Origin: Bacillus sp. Y1
Lineage (GTDB): Bacteria > Bacillota > Bacilli > Bacillales > Cytobacillaceae
Length of the DNA: 64,000 bases
NCBI RefSeq assembly: GCF_003586445.1
Contig: NZ_CP030028.1
Location: forward strand, 882,501 to 946,500
Direction: 5' to 3'
The notes under the pieces are model-generated. The model searched no databases. It was not told where the DNA came from and worked only from the letters and a program-made list of their open reading frames with translations. The translations under genes were made by a program, and so were the position numbers. Positions 29,409-37,847 of the stretch are shown here, in pieces (within the stretch, counting starts at the first letter, position 1; the number at the start of each line of letters is the position of its first letter).

Positions 29409-29825
29409 TTAATCATCGAGCTCGACAAAATCTTCATGTTTGAATACCATGGACAATACTTGACGTCCATCCACCGTAGTCCCTGACAAGGTTACGACAA
29501 TGCCATCAGCATCTTCATCAGTATCACCTGCAAGAGCTACACGTAGCATATTGTTACCACTAAAGGTAGTTGGTCCAGCCTCTATTCTAACAACGGCACA
29601 GTCTCCTGCTGGAATGGTGACTCTTTGACTGTAGAACTGAATCTCATCAGGTGTATTTGGTGGGTATAAGAGAATATCACTACATTTATGAACAGTTAAT
29701 AGAATAGATGAAGTGGTGTTTGCAAGATTCTTAAACCCAATAAATAAATATTTTACGGCTCCAGAAGGTGTAGTATCAATAGACAAGGGTACAAAAAATG
29801 GTCCAGAAGTGATTTGGTTTGCCAT
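29409..29825 (-). CDS. Hypothetical beta-rich protein
   Basis: 138 aa, not recognised. The sequence alternates short hydrophobic strands (KYLFIGFKNLAN, SSILLTVHKCSD, DCAVVRIEAGPTTF, DGIVVTLSGTTVDG) with an acidic loop DTDEDADG and an acidic C-terminus, suggesting a small beta-sandwich. No signal peptide or membrane segment. ATG 29825 with AAAGGGGGG upstream; its own terminator. Could be a spore- or cell-surface protein, but nothing in the sequence proves that. Confidence 0.72.
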   Translation of the reverse strand: MANQITSGPFFVPLSIDTTPSGAVKYLFIGFKNLANTTSSILLTVHKCSDILLYPPNTPDEIQFYSQRVTIPAGDCAVVRIEAGPTTFSGNNMLRVALAGDTDEDADGIVVTLSGTTVDGRQVLSMVFKHEDFVELDD

Positions 29826-29970
29826 ACGGAAATCCCCCCTTTACTTTTTGATACTTTATTTATATTCTATTAGGATATTTTCCGAAATGGACAAACTGTG
29901 CACTTCAAATGACTATTTTTATTTCATAAATAGCAGTGAAACCAAGTAGAATAGGCTATTTATGGATTTC

Positions 29971-30729
29971 CTAGTTTAATATAGTTACCTTTAATTGTTT
30001 TACTCCGAAATTGATTGCATCCTGTTGAGAAGGAATAAAGACATCAATCTTATTTCCTTTAATTGCCCCGCCAGTATCTCCGGCGATAGCTTCACCGTAT
30101 CCCTCCACATAAACTTTGCTGCCGAGTGGAATAATTGTAGGATCCACTGAAATAATTTTTGCATTAGGATTTTCCTTTAGGTTAATTCCAGTAGCGGTAA
30201 TGCCAGAACATCCCTCACATGAAGCTGTATAGGCAGTAGCTTCCACTATAATTTCCTTTGAAGCTGAATTGCTTGTTGATGGAGGGGGTGCTGAAGCTGA
30301 AGATGTACTTTCCTCTGATTCTTGTGCTTCAGGCATCATTGAATTTTCAGTTGTAGCCGTCTTAGTAGTATTAATATCTTCGTAGATTAATAGGTTTAAA
30401 CCAGGATGAATAAGATCACTATGTAATTGGTTCCATTCTTTAATTTGTGAAACTGTTACTTGATGTTCTAAGGCTATGTCCCATAAAGTGTCATCTTGCT
30501 TAACAGTATATTTTTTATGTTGAGAAATGATAAGGACATCCCCAGGGTGAATAAGGTCAGTAGTAAGATTATTCAACGTTTTAATATTTTCTACAGTTGT
30601 ATTATTCACACGTGATAGATTCCAAAGGGTATCTCCTTTCTGTACCGTAATCGTTGCAGCTTGTACATTTGCACTTATCGATACTGAGAGTACAGTAACT
30701 GCTACACCTGAAATAATTTTTTTAAGCAT
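29971..30729 (-). CDS. YocH-like cell wall protein with two LysM and a 3D domain
   Basis: 252 aa, secreted: signal peptide MLKKIISGVAVTVLSVSIS..NVQA before ATITV. Two LysM modules follow (VQKGDTLWNLSRVNN and VKQDDTLWDIALEHQ, about 28-118), then a Ser/Pro/Thr-rich linker (about 120-155) and a C-terminal 3D domain with the family Asp residues (SVDPTIIPLGSKV, AGDTGGAIKGNKIDVF). 3D proteins resemble lytic transglycosylases of the resuscitation-factor type; YocH of B. subtilis is a WalR-controlled muralytic protein. ATG 30729 after GGAGGGTAAGAA. Confidence 0.88.
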   Translation of the reverse strand: MLKKIISGVAVTVLSVSISANVQAATITVQKGDTLWNLSRVNNTTVENIKTLNNLTTDLIHPGDVLIISQHKKYTVKQDDTLWDIALEHQVTVSQIKEWNQLHSDLIHPGLNLLIYEDINTTKTATTENSMMPEAQESEESTSSASAPPPSTSNSASKEIIVEATAYTASCEGCSGITATGINLKENPNAKIISVDPTIIPLGSKVYVEGYGEAIAGDTGGAIKGNKIDVFIPSQQDAINFGVKQLKVTILN

Positions 30730-30995
30730 TTCTTACCCTCCATGTTCTTAGGTTGCTAATTTTTAATTATCGTAACATATATTTTTCTGAGAAAAAGAAC
30801 AGGGAGGTGTTAATTCGATTACGGCTATGGCATTTTTATTACAATAATATTTCTAATATTAATCAACATAAATATCTATTAAATAGAATAGGTGATAGCA
30901 TCCATGACTTTTGCTAACGACTAAAAATCTATATTTGCTTCTTGAATAATAGAAGCAGTTTAGTTGAAGTAAGTTATTAAAAAGGAGTCCGTAAT

Positions 30996-31118
30996 TTGAA
31001 TTATGGTTTTAGTGAATTTTTGGATGACTTAAATATGGGAAGAGAGATTCATTTTATCTTTAGAGGTGAAACTTTTTACATAGGACACTCGTTAAACTAT
31101 TGTGAAAGGTTAGTTTAA
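30996..31118 (+). CDS. Small hypothetical protein (40 aa), tentative
   Basis: TTG 30996 follows AAAGGAGT at good spacing and reads 40 codons to TAA 31116-31118. The peptide contains FLDDLNMGREIHFIFRGE, which looks like the N-terminal half of small Bacillus proteins of about 80-90 residues that I recall only as hypothetical; this copy seems cut short. No other gene is visible between the YocH-like gene and this one, apart from a weak hairpin at 30937-30956. Confidence 0.4.
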   Translation: MNYGFSEFLDDLNMGREIHFIFRGETFYIGHSLNYCERLV

Positions 31119-31150
31119 TTAAGTTATTGAATTGTATGGAGAAGTAAAAA

Positions 31151-31418
31151 ATGAAAGTTCCCAATCATTTAGATGGTGCCAAAGTAATTCATGCTACTAC
31201 GAATATAACTTCTAACCAATTCAGAACAGTAGGGGGTATTAAATGGTAAGAGTGAAATAATCGATCATCTCCCAATTACTGGCCTTGCAATATGTCAATA
31301 TGAGGGGGCAACAGAGTATTATCTTTTCTCTTGTGATATAGAGTGGGAAGAAATTGCAGATACAGACTATGACACTATTGAAGAGGCAAAAGAAAGTGCA
31401 CGTCTTTTAAGAACGTAA
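31151..31418 (+). pseudogene. Frameshifted small hypothetical gene
   Basis: ATG 31151 (GGAGAAG upstream) reads MKVPNHLDGAKVIHATTN to a stop just after GGIKW near 31248. In another frame the sequence goes on at once as NGKSEIIDHLPITG..CQYEGATEYYLFSCDIEWE..EEAKESARLL to TAA 31416-31418. Joined by one frameshift near 31240 the two parts make a coherent protein of about 88 aa. Function unknown. Confidence 0.6.
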
Positions 31419-31564
31419 AACCAGGAGACTGGATTTTTTAACTAAAGGGTAAGGTTAGCTCAACAAGGATTAGTAAAACAGAGTTGTTAAAAAACTGAAA
31501 CTCCACAATTAATACTGTTTATTAATGGTATAATTGGAAAATATGCGAGTGCGTGAGGGTTATT

Positions 31565-31672
31565 ATGGGGTTCCAGTTTGCTTGTCATCATTGTGGCGTT
31601 AGGGGAGGGGATGTTCAAGTTCCTCTAAAGCTTCGAGTTCTCCTGAGGCAAAAGGCGTTGGCTATCAAATAG
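31565..31672 (+). CDS. Tiny Cys-containing ORF (35 aa), tentative fragment
   Basis: ATG 31565 after GTGAGGG reads MGFQFACHHCGVRGGDVQVP and on to TAG 31672. The CxxC pair looks like one half of a zinc ribbon. It may be a decayed gene remnant just before the VanZ gene. Confidence 0.3.
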   Translation: MGFQFACHHCGVRGGDVQVPLKLRVLLRQKALAIK

Positions 31673-31710
31673 TAAACGAGTCTCACTCTGAGAAAAGGAA
31701 GGATTGTAAT

Positions 31711-32703
31711 ATGTATCAAGGAAAGTTACGAAAAATAACGATTGTGTTGTTAACATTATATACAGCTTTGATCTTCTATTTCTTGTATCTTGGTTTCAAT
31801 AGAGGTTCCCTAGGGCAAGACTCTAGCTTACGATTTAACCCAATACCTGGAGCGATTCAATTACATTATCCAATGGGAAGAGACTTTCAAAATTGGTTTT
31901 TTCAGTTCGGGAATTTTGTAGCGTTCATACCTTTTGGGATTATCATTCCACTCCTGTTTCGATGTAGTTTTAGACGCTTTATAACCTTTTTTATTTTGTC
32001 TATAACAATACTTGAAACCCTACAAATGTTTTCTGGTTTGGGAGCTTTTGATATAGACGATATCATAATTAATTTATTAGGTGCTTCGGTAGGATTTGCG
32101 GCACAGCGAATAGTCACCGTTGACCGAGATAAACCAAAAGGGATTTACAAAGTATTCATAATGGCTATTGTACTTGCCCTTTGTACTATTATAATTATTG
32201 GCGGTATCAATAATTATCTAGAAAAAGGGGGAGGGGAAACCGCAGCTCTGAATGAACTGATCTTAAAAGATGGGTCTGTACAGTGGGATGAAAGCTTGTC
32301 CAGCTTTACAGTAGACCGAAAAGAGGTTACGCCTCAAATAAATCTGTATAGTAGAAACAATACGAAAAACAATGAATTCACGTATCACTTAGATGGCAAA
32401 TATAAAAACATAACAGGCTATGTCGCCATACCGGACGATGTAATTAACGCTGCAAGAACAGAAGGTAGTGACATAGAATTCATCAGTGGCGGAACAGTCA
32501 TTTATTCGTTAGGGTTATCAATCACAGGCGAGGAGGATTTTCAAATCCCTTTAGATGGCGTAACTGACCTTACCATAAAAGTAATTAACAAAGACCCAAA
32601 TCCAATTACAAATGCTGTGATGTGGGATATTACTCTTACAGAGGTAAACACAGGACAAAAAGTTATAAACAATATAAGAGAAAAAATAAGAGCATTATTC
32701 TAA
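31711..32703 (+). CDS. VanZ family membrane protein
   Basis: 330 aa. The N-terminal VanZ-like domain (residues about 8-135) has four membrane helices, with GNFVAFIPFGIIIPLL, ILETLQMFSGLGAFDIDDIIINLLGA as family signature. A fifth helix (about 148-170) leads to an extracytoplasmic beta-rich domain of about 150 residues with no recognised family. VanZ proteins relate to teicoplanin resistance but most are of unknown function. ATG 31711 after AAAAGGAAGG. Two hairpins follow. Confidence 0.85.
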   Translation: MYQGKLRKITIVLLTLYTALIFYFLYLGFNRGSLGQDSSLRFNPIPGAIQLHYPMGRDFQNWFFQFGNFVAFIPFGIIIPLLFRCSFRRFITFFILSITILETLQMFSGLGAFDIDDIIINLLGASVGFAAQRIVTVDRDKPKGIYKVFIMAIVLALCTIIIIGGINNYLEKGGGETAALNELILKDGSVQWDESLSSFTVDRKEVTPQINLYSRNNTKNNEFTYHLDGKYKNITGYVAIPDDVINAARTEGSDIEFISGGTVIYSLGLSITGEEDFQIPLDGVTDLTIKVINKDPNPITNAVMWDITLTEVNTGQKVINNIREKIRALF

Positions 32704-32720
32704 CATAGACCTCAACAAAG

Positions 32721-32766
32721 AAACGAAAATAAGCTACATACGAGAGGGGTACCTTATTTTCGTTGT
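32721..32766 (+). terminator. Hairpin downstream of the VanZ gene
   Basis: AACGAAAATAAG pairs with CTTATTTTCGTT across a 20-base loop that contains GGGGTACC; the right arm supplies the T-rich end. Confidence 0.55.
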
Positions 32767-32829
32767 TGGTATTGTGATTAATTTCACTTAAATGTAGTGT
32801 AGTACTTTATTCAATTAATGCTAATTCCT

Positions 32830-32883
32830 AAAAACACAAAATTGCCTAATTTTGAATAAGAAAATAGGCAATTTTGTGTTTTT
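32830..32883. terminator. Bidirectional terminator between VanZ and the transposase
   Basis: A perfect 19-bp stem: AAAAACACAAAATTGCCTA (32830-32848) with its complement (32865-32883); T runs on both strands, so it can end both converging genes. Confidence 0.75.
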
Positions 32884-32913
32884 AATAGACTTAGGAGTTT
32901 GTTAAAAACAAGC

Positions 32914-34350
32914 CTAATTTTTATTGCTCATTAAAAGTTGAGGTTCTTTTGATGGATTTTTTAAATAAAGATTATCCATTTTAATACCGCAAGCCTTAGC
33001 GTGGATTATCGGATCGTATATCTTTTTGTTTTTTAGAACTGTATAAATAAGAGCTGCTATTTTACCACAAAGATGACCAATCGCCTTTTTCTTATTCATT
33101 CCTTCGTTAACCTTTCGGTCATAATATAATTTGAAGACGGTAGGGTGCTTTTGACCGTTTGCTAAAACGATTAAAGCTATTTGATATAGAACTCTTCTGG
33201 CATCTCGTACACCACTGTAAGTTTGCCTTGTACCAGTTACAGATGTTCCTGATTGCTTATTTTCTGCTGAAACTCCAAGATATTTTTTGAACTCTTTATA
33301 TGTCCTGAATCGTTCAATATCACCTATTACCCCAATTAATGTACAAGCGATATTTTCACTTATGAAGGGTAGGGACATAAGGATTTCAGTGTATGGATGT
33401 GGCTCCACACACTTTTCAGGATTTCCCCATAGTAGTGTATGAATCTCTTGATCAATCAGTTTTATACTCTCTTCAAGCCGTAAGGCTTCTTCTATAACCC
33501 ATTTTTGCCTTTCTACAAGGTGTTCAGCGGGTACCGCAATCGTATTAGGCATAACTTTAGCCAAGGTATTTGCTGCTTTTTTCGCTACGCCCTTTGCTCC
33601 TGCTCTAATTAAAGTCTGATATATTTCTTCAGCCGTAGCTTCTTTCATATGAAGCCCAGTAGGATACTGTAAGACTAATTTCATCACTGAGGGGCTTGAT
33701 AGACTTTTAAATGCCTTGTTTAAATCGGGGTGAGTTACTTTTAAAAGTTGTTGCACCTGGTTTTTTCTGCGTGTTAGCTGCACATTTAAATACCAACGAT
33801 CCCGCATTACTGTACGAAACAAAGATTGAAGAACAGATTGCGGTCTAATAAGTGATACACCCTGCATATGTGGGTGTAACTGCTTATGCCACCCCATATA
33901 TGACATTACTTTGGCATCCATTGAATCAGTCTTTTCAGAGATTCCTAGGTTATTTTTGCGGAATTCACCAACAGCTCTATTCTCAACTTGAAACAGCTCA
34001 TAGCCTTCGTTTAATAACACCTGTTGGACAAGGTAAGAATAGTGTCCTCCAGTTGGTTCTAATAGAATTAAAAAATCTTTTTTGGTAAGAGAAAATTGTT
34101 GTTCAATCTTTTCCAAAGCCTTTAAGAATTCAGCGATTCCAGCACTATCTGAGTTAAATTTCATTGTCTTCGTTCGTTTCCAGGCAATGCCTTTTGGATC
34201 TAAGAACGCATCAAATGGAATACAGGAAGCAACGTGAAAACTCGCTCCTATATCAATACCAACATAAAATTGATAAAACTTACGCTTAGTTTGGTGGTCA
34301 TTTTGCGTGTCATTTCCATAACTAAATGGAGTAATGGTATCTTTCATCAT
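32914..34350 (-). mobile_element. IS110-family transposase (DEDD/serine recombinase)
   Basis: 478 aa, full length. The N-terminal RuvC-like DEDD domain is seen as YVGIDIGASFH (Asp), LLEPTGGHYS (Glu) and KTDSMDAKV (Asp pair); the C-terminal Transposase_20 domain as SLPFISENIACTLIGVIGD..F..YKEFKKYLGV and SGTSVTGTRQTYSGVRDARR with the serine region. IS110 elements recombine via a bridge RNA encoded next to the transposase and have no terminal inverted repeats. ATG 34350 or 34347 after AGGAGGAG. An N-terminal extension of about 25 residues precedes the usual start of homology. Element ends are not determined from this single copy. Confidence 0.9.
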
Positions 34351-34351
34351 T

Positions 34352-34505
34352 TCTCCTCCTAGATGCAGTATGACATATCTGACTATCCAAGTTTCTGTTA
34401 GAGCTCTATGCCCAGTGTAGTATGTCAGGATTATATCGCCAGATATTAAATCTCATATTTAACACAAGAGTCTAGTTTCCTAGCTCCAACCAACGGTAGA
34501 GTTTA
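34352..34505 (-). ncRNA. Candidate IS110 bridge RNA
   Basis: The 150 bases just upstream of the transposase ATG, read on the minus strand, fold well: GAGCTAG-GAAA-CTAGaCTC (34468-34486), a GNRA-capped 5' hairpin; TTAAAT-ATGAG-ATTTAA (34446-34462); then CTGACATA facing TATGTCAT around larger internal loops. Position (between the element end and the transposase start) and 5' hairpin plus looped stems are as in the IS621 bridge RNA. Guide loops cannot be assigned without element ends. Confidence 0.45.
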
Positions 34506-34589
34506 AACTGCATAATATGATATTGTTTTTGTAGTTTGCTCAATATAGTCTATTAACAAAATTTTATATACGACAAAAATCTAAGAATT

Positions 34590-34595
34590 CCTCCT
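34590..34595 (-). promoter_or_regulatory. Orphan Shine-Dalgarno sequence
   Basis: AGGAGG on the minus strand just after the terminator at 34604-34637, but no ATG, GTG or TTG frame of useful length follows. It looks like the start of a gene removed or displaced, probably when the IS110 element arrived. Confidence 0.4.
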
Positions 34596-34603
34596 AATAA
34601 AAC

Positions 34604-34637
34604 AAAAAAATCCTGCAAAAAATGACAGGATTTTTAT
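34604..34637 (-). terminator. Rho-independent terminator after the structured RNA
   Basis: AAATCCTG (34608-34615) with CAGGATTT (34626-34633); T7 on the minus strand (34604-34610) and T5 on the plus strand. Confidence 0.8.
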
Positions 34638-34657
34638 TAAATAATTATGTAAATTAA

Positions 34658-34756
34658 GTGCAGTGCCACTGAAAAGTGGAGTGCCTCACACCAATATAAG
34701 AGGTCTATAATTTTAGCCCCAACTCCAAATGTAGAATCATTTAAAGGTCACTGCAC
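34658..34756 (-). ncRNA. Unidentified structured RNA, possible riboswitch-like leader
   Basis: About 99 bases closed by a perfect 8-bp outer stem, GTGCAGTG (34749-34756 read on minus) with CACTGCAC (34658-34665). Inside are AAATG-ATTCTA-CATTT, GGAGT..ACTCC and CCACT-TTTC-AGTGG hairpins. It is followed by a terminator and a strong ribosome binding site, the order of a cis-regulatory leader. I do not recognise it as a known riboswitch class. Confidence 0.45.
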
Positions 34757-34990
34757 ATTTATATTTTACAGCACTTTTGGCAATAAAAAAACAATGTCCT
34801 CAAACTAACGGTAGAGTTCCACTAAATTAGTGATCCCACGTTTAAGTCAAAGGTACATTGTTAATTTAATTATAATTAATTAAAGAAATCATTCAAATAT
34901 TTTATGCTTAAAACTAAGTAGGTAAAGCACTTAGAGTCCCCAGTATGTAGTCTATTAAATGAGGTAATAAATCTCTTAAGTTACTACAGA

Positions 34991-35071
34991 AACTAATGGG
35001 TGCGTTAGTTTAAGAATAACATAAATAAAGGACCACACATTTTAGACATATCTAAAATGTGTGGTCCTTTT
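34991..35071 (+). repeat. Hairpin-terminator cassette, copy A
   Basis: AACTAATG-GGTG-CGTTAGTT (34991-35010), 16 bases later a near-perfect long hairpin, AAGGACCACACATTTTAGA with its complement (35028-35069), then T-rich sequence. The same arrangement occurs at 47439-47509. Confidence 0.65.
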
Positions 35072-35121
35072 ATTATCAGGCTTTTTGCTCCTAATCAAAT
35101 ATAACATTCGAATATCGGCAA

Positions 35122-35325
35122 CTAGTGCGCCGTCGCTAAGTAGAGGGTTATGCTTCCGTAATGAATATAGGTAATATCCGTTACCCATTTCTCGTTCGGA
35201 TTTGCTGCGAAAAAATTACTTGCTAATATGTTTGGTATAATCACTTCTTGTCCACCTTGTGATTACCATTTACGCTTACGTTTGATACGACATTGAAGAT
35301 TATGCTTTTGCCAATGTTAAATTTA
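35122..35325 (-). pseudogene. IS3-family transposase (OrfB) remnant
   Basis: Minus-strand translation gives IPNILASNFFAANPNEKWVTDITYIHYGSITLYLATAH and then a stop; NEKWVTDITYI is the start of the rve integrase core of IS3-family OrfB. Upstream codons still read KRKRKW-like sequence with stops. The rest of the gene is missing, so it is a degenerate fragment. Confidence 0.7.
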
Positions 35326-35357
35326 GGTTAGTTGGGTTGAGTAGATGATACTGTATG

Positions 35358-35391
35358 TCCACACATTTTATATATGTCTAAAATGTATGGT
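35358..35391. repeat. Imperfect palindrome related to 35033-35066
   Basis: CCACACATTTTA (35359-35370) faces TAAAATGTATGG (35379-35390), followed by TGCGGTAGTT. It resembles the palindrome at 35033-35066; the two flank the IS3 remnant. The rest of 35391-35750 shows no gene that I can support; a long imperfect hairpin at 35751-35793 (TGTACCC..GGGTACA) lies just past the MFS stop. Confidence 0.5.
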
Positions 35392-35805
35392 GCGGTAGTT
35401 CAAAATAAGAAAGAGCCATTAAAATGAAAACTCTGTTCTTCTGCAACTGTATACTGGTAATAAGTAGTTTGATTTTTATAAAGTCATTTAAAAATGTTAG
35501 TCACTCTATTCAACAATCAGGCCAGATTGTCGAGCAACATTTTTGAAGAAAACAGAATATATATATATGAGATTCTTAATAAATGCACTTATACGATCTG
35601 GCAGATAATTGAATAATAGGATTATGCAATAAGGCATTGGAGAGATGTGTGAGGTGTATTGGTTATAATCTTATTTTTTGCACAGGCCAAAAACGAATAA
35701 GATAAGCGATAATAGTGAATTTGCTCCTGATGTAGATGATAATGCTAATGTATGTACCCGAAAAATTAGATTTTCACTCTAACCTTTGGGGTACATTAAT
35801 ATTTA

Positions 35806-37026
35806 TCACATGTCTTTACTTTTGGTGGTTTTTGATAAATTTTTTGTATTATTTTTTATTAAATGAACTAGTAAGGCGATTAAAGGCAAAGATGTTCCAA
35901 TGAGTAAAGTTACTTCACTATTAAATTTATAGTATGAGTAACTTCCGATCCAAGAACCAAAGGCTCCTCCCAAAAAGAAAATAGTCATATATAATCCATT
36001 AAGTCTGTTTCTTATCTCGGGATTCAAACCAAAGATAACTTTTTGACCTAATAATAAATTTCCTGATACCCCAATATCGATGCTAATTCCGGAGATAAGG
36101 ATTAAAATTACACTTAATAGTGAATGATCTTGAACAAAAAATAAAACTACAATAGATAATAGTACGAGCGCCATTGATACATTAGTCATTGAAAAAATAT
36201 AACCTTTATCTGCTATTTTACCAATAGTAGGAGTTAATAAAGCTCCAGCTATTGCAACAAATCCAATTAATGCAATTTCATTATTTGAAAAATGTAATGG
36301 TTCAGACCTTAATAAAATTGGGAGTACTGTCCAATAAAGACTAAATGCTGCAAATAAACATGCGTGATAAAAAGCTCTTTGTTGTAAAGGAGATGTATTT
36401 ATTAGTAGCTTCACCATAGAAGCAATTAAATTTGAATATGACATGTTACTATTTGATACAACTTCATAGTTAGGCAAAAATTTTATAATTAACAGTAATA
36501 CGGCAACAAGCGTTATTAATGAAAATAGAAAAACCATTCTCCAGCCGAACCAGTCTGTTATTCCGATAGATAATGGGCGAGCAATCATAATTCCAATCAA
36601 TAAACCACTCATCACTTTACCTACATATTTACCTGTCTCTTCAACAGGCACAATCCTCATTGTTAGTGGAACTAATATTTGAGCCGCACAGGCCCCAATG
36701 CCAATTATGGTTGTTAATATTAAAAAAACAATTCCATTTGACGAAATAAGAGTACCAATTAATGAAATAATGGAAAAACTGATCAGAATAGCAATTATTT
36801 TCTTACTTTTAAATAAGTCAGCCATTGGTACGATAAAAAATAATCCCAATCCATACCCAATTTGGGTCAAAGTAGTGAGCAATCCAGATAAATCAGAAGA
36901 GATGTTTAGATCTTTTGCAATGAATTGTACGATTGGTTGAGCATAATAAATATTAGCAGCAAGTGATCCGCAACTAATTGCCAAAATGAAAATTAGAAAA
37001 TTTGTTTTTTTAGTCAATTTTATCAA
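35806..37026 (-). CDS. MFS transporter
   Basis: 406 aa with 12 predicted membrane segments; DHA-type motif A variant GYGLGLFFIVPMADLFKSKK in the loop between helices 2 and 3. Probably proton-coupled efflux of a small molecule. ATG 37026 with AAAGGAT upstream. It follows the TetR gene on the same strand at 57 bases and carries a copy of the presumed TetR operator before it, so the pair is a regulated efflux unit. Substrate unknown. Confidence 0.88.
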   Translation of the reverse strand: MIKLTKKTNFLIFILAISCGSLAANIYYAQPIVQFIAKDLNISSDLSGLLTTLTQIGYGLGLFFIVPMADLFKSKKIIAILISFSIISLIGTLISSNGIVFLILTTIIGIGACAAQILVPLTMRIVPVEETGKYVGKVMSGLLIGIMIARPLSIGITDWFGWRMVFLFSLITLVAVLLLIIKFLPNYEVVSNSNMSYSNLIASMVKLLINTSPLQQRAFYHACLFAAFSLYWTVLPILLRSEPLHFSNNEIALIGFVAIAGALLTPTIGKIADKGYIFSMTNVSMALVLLSIVVLFFVQDHSLLSVILILISGISIDIGVSGNLLLGQKVIFGLNPEIRNRLNGLYMTIFFLGGAFGSWIGSYSYYKFNSEVTLLIGTSLPLIALLVHLIKNNTKNLSKTTKSKDM

Positions 37027-37044
37027 TCCTTTTGTTTATTTTTA

Positions 37045-37066
37045 TTTTGGTACGATCGTTCCGGAA
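37045..37066. promoter_or_regulatory. Candidate TetR operator before the MFS gene
   Basis: TTTTGGTACGATCGTTCCGGAA, written as a 22-base box at these positions, is partly palindromic around GATC and matches the box at 37697-37718 at 17 or so positions. Confidence 0.55.
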
Positions 37067-37083
37067 TGCTAAAAAAAGAAAGA

Positions 37084-37659
37084 CTATAGGTCTGCAATAG
37101 TCTTATCCACTAGATTATAGGCTAGATTTTTCTCTTTTTTGTATCTGGACATTAAATTAATGCTATGATTTAAACTTAATAAAGAATATGCAACTAATTC
37201 AGAGTTAACCTCTTGTGAAATTTCTCCTTTCTTTTTTCCTTCTTCAATGACTTGCTTAAATACTTTTTCAAGTTCATTAAAGTCATTTATAAGTATTTTT
37301 TCTATGGAAGGATCAATATGTCCAATAAGCAGTGAAGAATTAGTGATAATACAACTTTTTGGATTGTCATCTGAATAGCATTTTTCAATTTGTTGATAAA
37401 AAAAGGTTTTAAGTGATGCTTTAGTGTTTATACCACTAAAAAGTGAATTTCGCCTTCGATAGCCATATTTTTTATAATGTTCTAAAACCAGTTTAAATAG
37501 TTCATCCTTATCTCCAAAACTATCGTAGAGAGTAGATCGACTTATTCCCATCGTTTCAATAAGATCTGAGATATATGTAGCGTCATAACCTTTCTCCCAG
37601 AATAAATACATAGCTTTATTCAAAGCATGTTCTTTGTTAAAACTAATCCTTCTAGCCAA
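37084..37659 (-). CDS. TetR/AcrR family transcriptional regulator
   Basis: 191 aa. The N-terminal TetR HTH (residues about 5-50: ALNKAMYLFWEKGYDATYISDLIETMGISRSTLYDSFGDKDELF) is typical; the C-terminal ligand domain is all-helical. TTG start at 37659 with GGGGGTG upstream. It likely represses itself and the downstream MFS exporter through the two similar boxes at 37045 and 37697. Confidence 0.9.
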   Translation of the reverse strand: MARRISFNKEHALNKAMYLFWEKGYDATYISDLIETMGISRSTLYDSFGDKDELFKLVLEHYKKYGYRRRNSLFSGINTKASLKTFFYQQIEKCYSDDNPKSCIITNSSLLIGHIDPSIEKILINDFNELEKVFKQVIEEGKKKGEISQEVNSELVAYSLLSLNHSINLMSRYKKEKNLAYNLVDKTIADL

Positions 37660-37696
37660 TTTACAACACCCCCATTCATATAAATTAGTATAGAAG

Positions 37697-37718
37697 TTTT
37701 GGAACGAAGAGTCCAGAA
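37697..37718. promoter_or_regulatory. Candidate TetR operator before the tetR-type gene
   Basis: TTTTGGAACGA..GTCCAGAA, related to the box at 37045-37066 (TTTTGGTACGA..GTTCCGGAA). A third half-like copy, GTTCCAGAA inverted, is near 37749-37757. Confidence 0.5.
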
Positions 37719-37821
37719 AAACATATTCTTATCGTTAAAGGGCGCTTTTCTGGAACAATGAAAAGTGCTTATTTCTGCTTTAGAAAATATTGAATTAATA
37801 ATAATTGCGACATAAGGAGAT

Positions 37822-37847
37822 GAAAAAAGATGAGTTAATGACTCATT
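37822..37847 (-). terminator. Terminator of the 57-aa zinc-ribbon gene
   Basis: ATGAGT-TAATG-ACTCAT stem with a T6 run on the minus strand side. Confidence 0.65.

Larger units (their letters stand above)
34484..34818. repeat. Imperfect 20-bp direct repeat, 315 bp apart
   Basis: Copy 1 at 34484-34503 and copy 2 at 34799-34818 share 18 of 20 bases, including AACGGTAGAGTT without mismatch. They flank the structured RNA, terminator and orphan ribosome binding site. One copy touches the 5' hairpin of the candidate bridge RNA. Confidence 0.7.
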
